From Gammaproteobacteria bacterium (lineage in GTDB: Bacteria > Pseudomonadota > Gammaproteobacteria > Steroidobacterales > GCA-2729495), in NCBI GenBank assembly GCA_023150055.1, contig JAKLLP010000049.1, forward strand, positions 1-10,275: a DNA stretch of 10,275 nt, written 5' to 3'. Positions within the stretch are counted from its first letter, which is position 1; each line of letters begins with the position of its first letter. This document shows positions 1 to 6,810 of the stretch, one piece after another. The position numbers were made by a program, and so were the translations under genes. The notes beneath the pieces were generated by a model. The model searched no databases. It saw only the letters and a list, made by a program, of their open reading frames with translations, and had not been told where the DNA came from.

Positions 1-30
1 GATGCCATGGCGAGCGTGAAGTCGTGTCAT
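1..30 (-). CDS. N-terminus of next operon gene (partial)
   Basis: Only the first ten codons are in the window, reading MTRLHARHGI, so no function can be assigned. The start is well supported. Its ATG (30 to 28) overlaps the stop of the TPR lipoprotein gene in an ATGA arrangement, and a GGAGG sits 7 bases upstream of it. The overlap indicates translational coupling and continuation of the operon beyond the window. In Agl/Glt-like loci the TPR genes are often near ExbB/TolQ- and ExbD/TolR-type motor genes or an AgmX/PglI-type protein, but nothing in these ten residues shows which, if any, this is. Confidence 0.6.
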   Translation of the reverse strand, partial: MTRLHARHGI

Positions 31-683
31 GAGGGATCCTCCATGCGGGCGGCGCTTTCCACCACGCCGGCGCGGCGCTTGAGATCGACTATCCACTTGT
101 CCACCGCCTCGGCGTCGGGCCCGGCCTCGTGCAACTCGAGAAAGCGCGCGTACTGCTCCAGCGCCAGCACCGGACGCCACAGGTACAGCTCGTAGAGCAC
201 GCCCAGGTTGTAATAGGCATTGTCGTAGTCGGGATCCGCCGCGATGGCGGCGAGATAAGACGCCTCGGCCTCATCGAAGCGCCCCTGCCGACGCTGCAGC
301 ACGCCGCGGGCGTTCCAGGCCGGCGCACAGCGCTCACAGACCTCGAGCGCCTGGCCGAGCAGCGCCTCGGCCGCCTCCGTGTCGCCATCGCGCATGCGCA
401 GCAGCGCGATGTTCACCAGCGGACCCGCGAGGTCCGGGTGACTCTCCGCGAGCGCCTGCAGTCCCGCCTCCCCGCCGCTGCGGTCGCCGTCGTCGAGTTG
501 TTGCAGTGCCGCCTGGTACTGCGCCACCACCACCGGGTCCGGTCCCGTCGCCTCGACGTCGTCCGTACCGGTGCCGCCGCCGAGGATGCCGCAGCCCGAC
601 AGCAGCAGCGCGAGGAGGCAGCCGGGGACGGCCGCTATCGGGCGGGCCATTGCGGCGCGCGCGTCAGTCGATATCCGCGACAT
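27..683 (-). CDS. TPR-repeat lipoprotein
   Basis: This is a predicted lipid-anchored protein of 218 residues. A hydrophobic stretch ends in the lipobox LLSGC (Cys31 from the chosen start), followed by a short Gly/Asp-rich linker. The rest is a tetratricopeptide array of about three to four repeats, including an A-x-N-x-A-L-L-R segment and the classic AYYNLGVLYE motif, ending near W-I-V-D-L-K-R-R. Such proteins act as periplasmic scaffolds. I chose the ATG at 683 because AAGGAG lies 8 bases upstream; the ATG at 650 would also give a normal lipoprotein signal but has no clear ribosome-binding site. The gene overlaps the end of the large TPR gene by 20 bases and shares ATGA with the next gene. 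By size, lipobox and context it resembles the TPR lipoprotein of Agl/Glt-like systems; that link is inference. Confidence 0.88.
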   Translation of the reverse strand: MSRISTDARAAMARPIAAVPGCLLALLLSGCGILGGGTGTDDVEATGPDPVVVAQYQAALQQLDDGDRSGGEAGLQALAESHPDLAGPLVNIALLRMRDGDTEAAEALLGQALEVCERCAPAWNARGVLQRRQGRFDEAEASYLAAIAADPDYDNAYYNLGVLYELYLWRPVLALEQYARFLELHEAGPDAEAVDKWIVDLKRRAGVVESAARMEDPS

Positions 684-3468
684 GCGACTCACTCCTTTCC
701 GTGCGCGCATAGCGCGCCGGGCTCAACTCGGCGAGCTTGCCGAAACTGCGTTGCACCCACTCGTCATAGACGCCATCGGCGCTCCTCCCGGCATTCACGG
801 CATGCAGTTCGATCGCTTTCTCCTCGAATGGAAACGCCTGTTCCTCGAGCAGCAGCTCGTACTCCTCGAGTTCGTCGGCGGAAAGGCCGGCCGGCTGCTC
901 CGACGCCAGCAGGTCGGCGCCGAGCCGGCGGTAGAGCTCCGCGGTCTCGTAGGTCGCCGCCGTCGTCACCTCGGCCACCGCGTAGTCGGCGGCACGGCCA
1001 TAGGCCGCCAGCGCGAGCTCCATGCGCTGCTTCTTGGTCTTCATGCTGGCCGCAAGCGGGGCGCCAAGCGCGAGCCCGTTGAAGGCGTCACGCAAGGGCG
1101 CGGCGAGATCGAGCGCGGCGTGCGCCGCGAGATAGCGGCTGCGCTCCGTGCGCGCATCGCCCCCCGCGGCATCGGCGGCAATGATGTCGCGCAGCCAGCG
1201 CTGCCGCTCACCCGGGTCGTCGGCAGCCGCGGTCATGGCGGCGAGCTTCGCGCGCGCCTCCATCGCCTCGGCAAAAGGCTGCGGGAAGCGCGCCACGATC
1301 GTCTCGTACACGCGCCGTTCCGCCGCGCCGTTGCCGGCTTCCCGGTGGAGATCGGCCGCGCGCCACAACGCCTCGCGCTGCACCTCGGGGCCGAGATCCT
1401 CGAGGCCCGCGACCGCCTCGAACTCGTCCGCGGCCTCGGCACCGCGCCCGGCGGCAGCCATGGCGACGGCAAGCTTCTGGCTGACGTCCGTGCCGAGCTG
1501 ATGACCGGGAAACTCGCCCCGGAAGCGCTGCAGGACATCGACCGCCTCGCTCCAGCGTTCCCCGGCGATGAGCAGGGCCGCGGCATCGTAGAGCGCGGCG
1601 GGACGGATCGAGGACGCGGGTGCCGCATCGGCGACCCGCAGAAATTCCGTGACGGCCGCAGCGCTGTCGCCGGCCGCCTGCGCCGCCTCGGCCTGCCGGT
1701 AGACACTGGCCGCTATGCGCTCCTCGATCTCGCGCGCGCGCTCCGCATCGGCCACGCCGAGATCCCGCAACCGCCGGTAGGCCTGCTCCGCCTCGGCGTA
1801 ACGGCCGAGGTCGAACTGGCCATGCGCCAGCACCGTCCAGGCGACGCGCTCGAGCTCGGCGGCAGCCGGCGGGGTGCGCACCACGACCTCACCGGCCACG
1901 ACGAGGGCGCGTTCCAGTTCCCCGCGGTCGAAGAGGTCCTCGGCGACGTCGACCTGCACCGTGGCTGCCTGCTCGTGCTCGGGGAAGGCCGCCACGAAGC
2001 GCAGTGCGCCGTCGATGTACACGGCGTGGAAGCTCTCCTGCTCCGGTCCGCCGAGCTGCTTCTCGTGCTCGCGCGCGGCGAGCAGCGCGGCGTAGCCCGC
2101 CTCGCCCGCCTGCGGGTGCGCCCCGTAGTCGTAAGCGCTGCGCTGGTACTCGACGGCTGCCGCGGCGAAGTCGCCCGCCTCGAAGAGGATCTCCGCCAGC
2201 AGGAAGTTGCGCCGGGCCGATTCCGGGTCCTGCGGGAAATACTCGAGATAGCGCCGGTACCACAGGGCCGCCCGCTGGTAGGCGTCGGCGGTGCGGGTGC
2301 GCTGCGCCCGCTCGTGATCGTAGCTCGCGAGATCGGCGAGGCTTTCCTTCAGGTACTGCACCACCAGCGGACGCTCGGCCGGGGACGCATTCTCCCAGTA
2401 CCCGCTGTGCAGCCCGTAGAGTTCGACGTACTCGGCCTTCGCCTCGAGCACCCGGCTCGGGAACTTGCCGAGGCTGTAAGCGCGGATCACCTCGGCCTGC
2501 AGGTAGGGGGCGCGGGGATGCGCCGGCTCGCGTCGCACGAAGCCGCGGTAAGCGTCGGCGGCATCGCCGTAGCGTTCCTGCGCGAGGTACAGCTCGCCGA
2601 GCGCCGAGTAGATCACGTCGGCGAACGGCACCAGGGCGCCCTGCCGGTCGAGCAGGGCATCGAGACTCGCGATGCCGTCGAGCTGCGAGACTGCGAGGCT
2701 CATGGCCCGCAGGCTGTCTTCCACCAGCTCGCGCTCGGCCTTGTCGAGACCGTCGAGAAGCCGGCCGCCGGCGGCGCCGGAGAGCGGCGCGAGACGACGG
2801 CCCGCCACGCCCAGGAACGGCTCCAGGCACTCCTCGTAGAGACCTTGCTTGAACCGCGACCAGCCCTGCTTGTAGAGCGCCTGGTCGAAGAACTCGCCGT
2901 CCTCGCTCGCGGCGAGCACGGCCGTGTAGGCCGTCTCGGCCGCCGCGTACTGGCCGAGCACGAAGAGCCGCTCGCCGCGCCGGAATTGGGCCTCGGCTGC
3001 AAGTGCGCCCTGCGGCTGACGGCCGACGAGTTCGTCGAGGGCGCCGAGCGAGGCCTCCATCTCGCCGAGACCTTCGTGCGCGCGGGACAGCGCGTAGAAC
3101 ACCGTGTCGGCATCGTCGCGGCCGGGAAACTCCTGCAGGTATTGCCGGTAGAGCGCGATTGCCTGCCGGTAATGCCGGGCGCTCATGGCGCCGTCGCCGG
3201 CGATATCGGCCTCCTCGCCGGCGCCGAGGTACAGGTCGGCCAGGCGCCGCATCGACTGCGCCCGCATTTCACCCGGCGTGCCGGGCAGCGCCAGGAACTC
3301 CCGGTAATGCTCGAGCGCCCGCGCCCCGCTCGCTGCCACCGGCTGCGCGGCATCGACCGCGGGCGGCGCACGTCGCAGGCTGCCGATGGTGGCATCGGTA
3401 TCGCTGCCGGCAAAAGGCCACCACGCCGCGGCAACCACCACCCCGAGCGCGAACGCGGGATTCATCAT
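664..3468 (-). CDS. Large TPR solenoid protein (934 aa)
   Basis: This is a long, probably periplasmic scaffold built almost entirely of helical TPR-like repeats. The N-terminus (about residues 3-19) is a hydrophobic signal or anchor segment ending near AAAWWPFAG. Repeats with typical Y-x-x-A/A-x-x-x-Y-x-x-F-P spacing run from about residue 50 to 870; clear examples are IALYRQYLQEFP, ADAYRGFVRREP, ALWYRRYLEYFP and AEQAYRRLRDLG. The C-terminus has a distinct conserved-looking block, AFPFEEKAIELH followed by YDEWVQRSFGKLAEL and SPARYA. From memory this is characteristic of the big TPR protein of AgmU/GltD-like gliding-type loci in myxobacteria and gammaproteobacteria. The start overlaps the upstream TPR gene stop by 4 bases (ATGATG, with TGA inside); either of the two adjacent ATG codons may be used, with GGAG close upstream. 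No catalytic motif is visible. Confidence 0.88.
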   Translation of the reverse strand: MMNPAFALGVVVAAAWWPFAGSDTDATIGSLRRAPPAVDAAQPVAASGARALEHYREFLALPGTPGEMRAQSMRRLADLYLGAGEEADIAGDGAMSARHYRQAIALYRQYLQEFPGRDDADTVFYALSRAHEGLGEMEASLGALDELVGRQPQGALAAEAQFRRGERLFVLGQYAAAETAYTAVLAASEDGEFFDQALYKQGWSRFKQGLYEECLEPFLGVAGRRLAPLSGAAGGRLLDGLDKAERELVEDSLRAMSLAVSQLDGIASLDALLDRQGALVPFADVIYSALGELYLAQERYGDAADAYRGFVRREPAHPRAPYLQAEVIRAYSLGKFPSRVLEAKAEYVELYGLHSGYWENASPAERPLVVQYLKESLADLASYDHERAQRTRTADAYQRAALWYRRYLEYFPQDPESARRNFLLAEILFEAGDFAAAAVEYQRSAYDYGAHPQAGEAGYAALLAAREHEKQLGGPEQESFHAVYIDGALRFVAAFPEHEQAATVQVDVAEDLFDRGELERALVVAGEVVVRTPPAAAELERVAWTVLAHGQFDLGRYAEAEQAYRRLRDLGVADAERAREIEERIAASVYRQAEAAQAAGDSAAAVTEFLRVADAAPASSIRPAALYDAAALLIAGERWSEAVDVLQRFRGEFPGHQLGTDVSQKLAVAMAAAGRGAEAADEFEAVAGLEDLGPEVQREALWRAADLHREAGNGAAERRVYETIVARFPQPFAEAMEARAKLAAMTAAADDPGERQRWLRDIIAADAAGGDARTERSRYLAAHAALDLAAPLRDAFNGLALGAPLAASMKTKKQRMELALAAYGRAADYAVAEVTTAATYETAELYRRLGADLLASEQPAGLSADELEEYELLLEEQAFPFEEKAIELHAVNAGRSADGVYDEWVQRSFGKLAELSPARYARTERSESHVADID
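692..697 (-). promoter_or_regulatory. Ribosome-binding site for the TPR lipoprotein
   Basis: AAGGAG on the minus strand lies 8 bases before the ATG at 683. It is inside the coding sequence of the upstream TPR gene and decides between two in-frame starts for the lipoprotein, which favours coupled translation. Confidence 0.6.
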
Positions 3469-5354
3469 GGCGCTCCGGCCGGCGCGCGCACGGCGGCCGC
3501 CTGCGCCTCCGCGCGATCGTACATGCGCGCCAGCGCGAAGCGCGCCTGCACGCGGTAGTTCGCCAGCCGCTGCTGCTGGGCTTCGAGTTCGCTGACGGCG
3601 CGCGCGACCAGCACGGCCTCCTGCCGGCCGAGGCTGCGGTCGATGGCCCCACGCAGCGTGTCGATACGCGGCGCAAGCTCCGCGATCCGCGCGGCGAAAC
3701 CGTCGAAGCGCCGCGGCTCGCCGCCGCGCGCCTCACCCACGGCAGCGAGGCGTGTCCCGGCGCTCGCTAGGCCGGCGTCGAGCACGGCGAATTCCCGCCG
3801 AGTCTGCCAGAGCCGCTCCTTGAAGCGCCGATCGAGGTCCCAGTAGAGCACGCCCTGCAACACTCGCTGCCGGGCGGCGAGCGCCTCGTTGCCCGCGGCG
3901 CCGAGCTGCGGATCGCGTCGCACTGCCTCCAGGCGCGCCCATTGCTCCCGCTCGGTGGCATCCGCCAGCGCGACGACGTCGCGGTTGGTCTCGGCCGCTT
4001 CGAGACGCGCCGCGAGCGCATCGCGACGGACAGCGAGCGCCTCGACATCGACGGCCGACAGGCGCGCCTCGGCGGTCGGCAGCCGCTCGTCGAAGGCGGC
4101 CTCCCGCGCCTCGACCATGTCGGCGTAAATCGCGAGGTTTTCGCGCCAGCGGTCGAGATAGCGGCCGAGCGCGTTCAGGTCACGGTAGTTCTTCACGCCT
4201 TCCTGGAACTCGTGGCCGGCGAGCAGGTGGTAGAGGTAACGCGAGTCGTCACCCTCAGGGACCGCCTGGAGCTGCCAGTACCAGCGCCCGAGTTCATCGC
4301 GGTCCCCGGCCAGCAGGGTGGGCACGAGCGCCCCGCCACGGATTCGCCCGATGGCAGAACCGAGGCGGTCGATCTCCGCGTCGAAACTGTCGAGCGCGCG
4401 CTCGTAGCGCGTCACGGCTTCGCCGTGCACCTCCATGCGGCCGAAAGCGTAGGGCACGGCGAGAAACGACTCCTGCACCGCGCTGTCGAGCAGGTCACGG
4501 TCGACGAGTTCCAGCCAGGGCACGAGCGCGGCGCGGTAATCGTCGGCGAGCGCCGCCGACCAGCCGGCGCCGAGCAGCGCCTTGCTCGCAAACGGACCCT
4601 GCAGGCGCACCCGTTGCAGGACCGGGCGGGCGCTTACCGCATCGTTCGCCTGCAGCCACGCGTAGCCGAGCGCGAGATTGGCCTTGTCGCGCAGGTTCTT
4701 CTGCTCCGCCGTGTCGACCCGCATCAGGCCGACGCGATCGAGCAGCTGCGCGCCCTCCGCCACCCGCCCCTGTCGGACGAGCGCGACCCCGAGGTTGTAG
4801 CGGGCGTAGGCAAGCCAGCTGTCCGGTGCCTGCCAGGACTCGAGCACGCGCTGCGCCTCGTTCCACTGGCCGAGCTCCATGTGGCTGTGCGCGACCAGCA
4901 TCGGCATCTCCGCACCGAGGGCCGCCGGCAACTCGCCGCCGACGCGGGCGAGCGCCGCGAGCGCCTCCTGGTAGAGCCCCCGCTGGTAGCGGACCTTGCC
5001 GAGGTAGAACCAGGCGCGGTCCCGCACCGCGGCCGACGCCTGGTCCTGCAGCAACTCCTCGAAGATTGCCGCGGCACGCTGGTGCTGGCCGTAGGAAAGG
5101 AACAGCCCGCCGAGCAGCAGGCTGGCGTCGGCCTCGTGGCTGGGCACACGGCCGGCGGCCTGGGCCGCGAGCAGGTGGGTGAGCGCGGTGAAATCGTCCT
5201 GCTGGTAAAAGTGAAACAGCGCCTCGCCGAAATAAAGGTCTCGCACCACGATACCGGCATTACCCTCGGCGCGCGGCGCGCCGCCGACCGCGATCCCGCC
5301 GAGGAGCAGGAGTGAGGTTAGCCAGTCGGTGAGACGCGGCGGGCGATTACGCAC
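3465..5354 (-). CDS. TPR and coiled-coil periplasmic protein (629 aa)
   Basis: This is a secreted scaffold protein. Residues 1-30 form a signal peptide with a positively charged start, a Leu/Gly-rich core and a likely cut after ...GAPRAE. Residues about 40-330 are TPR-like repeats, with segments such as YFGEALFHFYQQDDF, DRAWFYLGKVRYQRG and YARYNLGVALVRQGR. Residues about 400-620 are rich in Glu, Arg, Ala and Leu with heptad character and are probably coiled coil. The start codon is GTG, 3 bases after the stop of the preceding gene, with GGGAG 6 bases upstream. The end overlaps the next TPR gene by 4 bases. Together with that gene and the TPR lipoprotein it forms a trio of TPR scaffolds, as in Agl/Glt-like systems; the specific role is unknown. 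Confidence 0.87.
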   Translation of the reverse strand: MRNRPPRLTDWLTSLLLLGGIAVGGAPRAEGNAGIVVRDLYFGEALFHFYQQDDFTALTHLLAAQAAGRVPSHEADASLLLGGLFLSYGQHQRAAAIFEELLQDQASAAVRDRAWFYLGKVRYQRGLYQEALAALARVGGELPAALGAEMPMLVAHSHMELGQWNEAQRVLESWQAPDSWLAYARYNLGVALVRQGRVAEGAQLLDRVGLMRVDTAEQKNLRDKANLALGYAWLQANDAVSARPVLQRVRLQGPFASKALLGAGWSAALADDYRAALVPWLELVDRDLLDSAVQESFLAVPYAFGRMEVHGEAVTRYERALDSFDAEIDRLGSAIGRIRGGALVPTLLAGDRDELGRWYWQLQAVPEGDDSRYLYHLLAGHEFQEGVKNYRDLNALGRYLDRWRENLAIYADMVEAREAAFDERLPTAEARLSAVDVEALAVRRDALAARLEAAETNRDVVALADATEREQWARLEAVRRDPQLGAAGNEALAARQRVLQGVLYWDLDRRFKERLWQTRREFAVLDAGLASAGTRLAAVGEARGGEPRRFDGFAARIAELAPRIDTLRGAIDRSLGRQEAVLVARAVSELEAQQQRLANYRVQARFALARMYDRAEAQAAAVRAPAGAP

Positions 5355-5357
5355 CGG

Positions 5358-5873
5358 TCACTCCCACTCGCGGACCAGGAACTCGGGCTGTTGCTTGCTG
5401 CGGCGATCGGAGATGGCAAGCTCCACGAATTTGGCGCCGACGCCCTTGTCGAAGTTGAGCGTCGCACCGCGCCGATAGTCACGCTCGTGCGGGCCCTCGC
5501 CGGTGAAGATGGCCACGAGTTCATGGCTGCCGGCCTTCAGGTTGCCGAGCCAGAGCCTGTGCACGCCGCCCCGCAGGAGCGCCTCGGCTTCGCGCTCCGT
5601 GTAGAGGTATTTGCTGACCGGCTTGCCGTCGAGCGTGAGCTGCACCGAGTCGAGGGCGAAATACTCGCCGACGTCCATGGATACGAACACCGCGACCTGG
5701 GTATTGGCGGGAAACAGCAGCTCTTCCTCGAGCATGAAGAGTTCACGGTTCAGGTCGAGCACTTCGTTTTTCAGGTCCTGGACTTCCTGGTCGAGCGTGT
5801 CGCCAGCGGGCGTGGCGAGCGCCGCGGTTGCGCCCAGCAGCAGGAGGACAAGCCATTGCACGTGTCTTTTCAT
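5358..5873 (-). CDS. Small secreted coiled-coil/PEGA-like protein
   Basis: This 171-residue protein has a clean signal peptide (MKRH, then a Leu-rich core, likely cut after ATAALA at about residue 20). Residues about 24-52 form an acidic amphipathic helix with heptads (EVQDLKNEVLDLNRELF), a probable oligomerising coiled coil. The remainder is predicted beta-rich: LDGKPVSKYLYTEREAEAL, then GGVHRLWLGNLKAGSHEL, then RGATLNFDKG, ending in REWE. The 'dG-K-P-V ... L-x-G-x-H-x-L' pattern resembles PEGA-type surface domains. I recall relatives being mislabelled as AraC-family regulators, but there is no helix-turn-helix here and the protein is exported. The reading frame is open further upstream over the thioredoxin gene, but the ATG at 5873 has the signal peptide and an AGG-rich site in front of it. 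It lies 38 bases after the thioredoxin gene and 3 bases before the TPR gene. Confidence 0.82.
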   Translation of the reverse strand: MKRHVQWLVLLLLGATAALATPAGDTLDQEVQDLKNEVLDLNRELFMLEEELLFPANTQVAVFVSMDVGEYFALDSVQLTLDGKPVSKYLYTEREAEALLRGGVHRLWLGNLKAGSHELVAIFTGEGPHERDYRRGATLNFDKGVGAKFVELAISDRRSKQQPEFLVREWE

Positions 5874-5911
5874 GGTTCTCACACCTGATGAGTTGAGGAC
5901 TGGCATTCGGG

Positions 5912-6460
5912 TTACTCGGCCAGCAGCGCGCGAATTTCCTCGTCCGGCGCCGGCCGGTCGGTTTCGGCGGCGCGCACGCGGCCCGCGCGATCGACCAGCA
6001 CGACCAGCGGCAGGCGGCCGACGTCGTAGAGCCGGCCGACCTCGCCGGAGGAATCGAGCAGCACGGGGAAAGAGACGCCAGCCGCGGCAGCGGTCCCGGC
6101 GGCGGTGGCGTGCGTCTCGTCGAAGCTCACCGAGAGCACCCGCAAGCCCTGCGGTCCGAGCGCCTGCTGCAGCCGCTCGAGTTCCGGCAGCTGCTCCCTG
6201 CACTTGCCGCACCAGCTCGCCCAGAACGCGAGCGCCACCACCTCGCTGCGGTACTCGGAGAGCCTGAGGTTTTTCCCGTCGGTGCCCTTCAGCGCGAAAT
6301 CAGGCGCGAGCGCGCCATCCGGGTTGCTGGCGAAGGCCGCCTGCAGCAGCATCGCCGCGACGGCGGCAGCGAGCAGGATGGCCATCGAGCGCGCAAGCAG
6401 GCGACCGCGCAGCCGCACGATCATCGTCTCGCCATGCCGATCAGCCCGCACCCGCGTCAT
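5912..6460 (-). CDS. TlpA-like periplasmic thioredoxin (CGKC)
   Basis: This membrane-anchored or secreted thiol-disulfide protein of 182 residues belongs to the TlpA/ResA/AhpC-TSA-like group. A basic N-terminus is followed by a hydrophobic segment at about residues 25-44. The thioredoxin fold follows, with APDFALKGTDG, the active site WCGKC (Cys84 and Cys87) and a cis-proline in RLPLVVLVD (Pro151). The CGKC dipeptide differs from the CGPC of the second thioredoxin in this window. I chose the ATG at 6460 because GGGAG lies 6 bases upstream; a second ATG at 6424 would shorten the basic tail and has a weaker site. It is the first gene after the cyclic-di-GMP riboswitch and so probably the first gene of that operon. 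The substrate is unknown; cysteine reduction in a partner envelope protein is the usual role of this family. Confidence 0.9.
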   Translation of the reverse strand: MTRVRADRHGETMIVRLRGRLLARSMAILLAAAVAAMLLQAAFASNPDGALAPDFALKGTDGKNLRLSEYRSEVVALAFWASWCGKCREQLPELERLQQALGPQGLRVLSVSFDETHATAAGTAAAAGVSFPVLLDSSGEVGRLYDVGRLPLVVLVDRAGRVRAAETDRPAPDEEIRALLAE

Positions 6461-6510
6461 GTCCGGCTCCCACGCCCTGGCAGCGCCGAAACACGGAGAC
6501 GCGGCGGCGA

Positions 6511-6530
6511 GTGCAGTCAGACGGCTGCAC
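6511..6530 (-). promoter_or_regulatory. Perfect hairpin in the riboswitch leader
   Basis: A 6-bp perfect inverted repeat, GTGCAG and CTGCAC, with an 8-base loop starts four bases after the closing helix of the aptamer and lies about 50 bases before the start codon of the thioredoxin. It is probably part of the expression platform. There is no run of U after it, so it is not a standard intrinsic terminator. Confidence 0.5.
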
Positions 6531-6534
6531 CTGC

Positions 6535-6633
6535 CGATCCGGCAACCCCGCTATCTGAGGACCCGCTCGCCGGGCATCTCAGACCGGAGGCTTTGCGTCC
6601 CCGCCTCCCGGCGGGTTTGCCCTTGTCGAATCA
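6535..6633 (-). promoter_or_regulatory. Cyclic-di-GMP-I (GEMM-I) riboswitch aptamer
   Basis: The minus strand carries the conserved core of the class I cyclic-di-GMP riboswitch in the right order. AGGGCAAACC is followed by a hairpin (CCGCC, tetraloop GGGA of the GNRA type, GGCGG), then GGGACGCAAAGCCTCCGG, a second arm closed by TCTGAG and CTCAGA, and finally AGCGGGGTTGCC. A terminal helix pairs TGATTC (6633-6628) with GGATCG (6540-6535), using two G-U pairs. These blocks match the Vibrio cholerae Vc2 aptamer as I remember it. The form AGGGC rather than the altered core of GEMM-Ib favours cyclic-di-GMP over cyclic-GMP-AMP. It lies 74 bases upstream of the thioredoxin start and should control the thioredoxin-TPR operon. 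Whether binding turns expression on or off cannot be read from the sequence. Confidence 0.95.
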
Positions 6634-6768
6634 ATGCGCAGCGCCGGACTCCGTCCCTGGACTCCGGCCCTGCTTGGACCGCTGCGGCGCGCCGGCCGCG
6701 GTTGGTCCCGGGACGCATGGTGTCAGGGTCCGGGCGCCATTCCCGTTACGGGATTCACATCAGCACCC
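6634..6768. other. Intergenic stretch upstream of the riboswitch
   Basis: No gene is seen here. It holds a small set of repeats: GGACTCC occurs twice (6646-6652 and 6659-6665), nested in an inverted repeat of GCCGGA (6643-6648) and TCCGGC (6663-6668). It also holds a short hairpin, TCCCG-TTA-CGGGA, near 6740. The promoter of the riboswitch transcript should lie here or the leader may be read through from the ApbE gene; I could not identify convincing -35 and -10 boxes. Confidence 0.4.
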
Positions 6769-6793
6769 TGTGGGAGGCGCTTCAGCGCCGATC
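6769..6793 (+). repeat. REP-like palindromic element
   Basis: The sequence TGTGGGAG followed by the palindrome GGCGCTTCAGCGCC and then GATC has the form of the short REP elements (GTGGGAG head plus hairpin) scattered between genes in Pseudomonas, Xanthomonas and relatives and mobilised by RAYT transposases. It lies 18 bases after the stop of the ApbE gene, a usual position for such elements, and may also protect the 3' end of that transcript. Only one copy is in the window, so the repeat nature is inferred from its form. Confidence 0.55.
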
Positions 6794-6810
6794 TGAGGTC
6801 GCATCAGGCG

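Noticed and set aside
571..3558. A 995-codon open frame on the plus strand, and others such as 3942-5315 and 7663-9090
   Set aside because: They lie antisense to well-supported TPR, ApbE and DUF3570 genes, show no signal peptides or domains, and are expected shadows in GC-rich DNA.
5874..6212. Upstream extension of the PEGA-like gene to 6212
   Set aside because: It overlaps the TlpA-like gene in another frame, is Arg/Ala-rich without domain features, and would bury the clear signal peptide.
6735..6755. Short hairpin TCCCG-TTA-CGGGA as a terminator after ApbE
   Set aside because: The stem is only five base pairs and there is no U-run on either strand.
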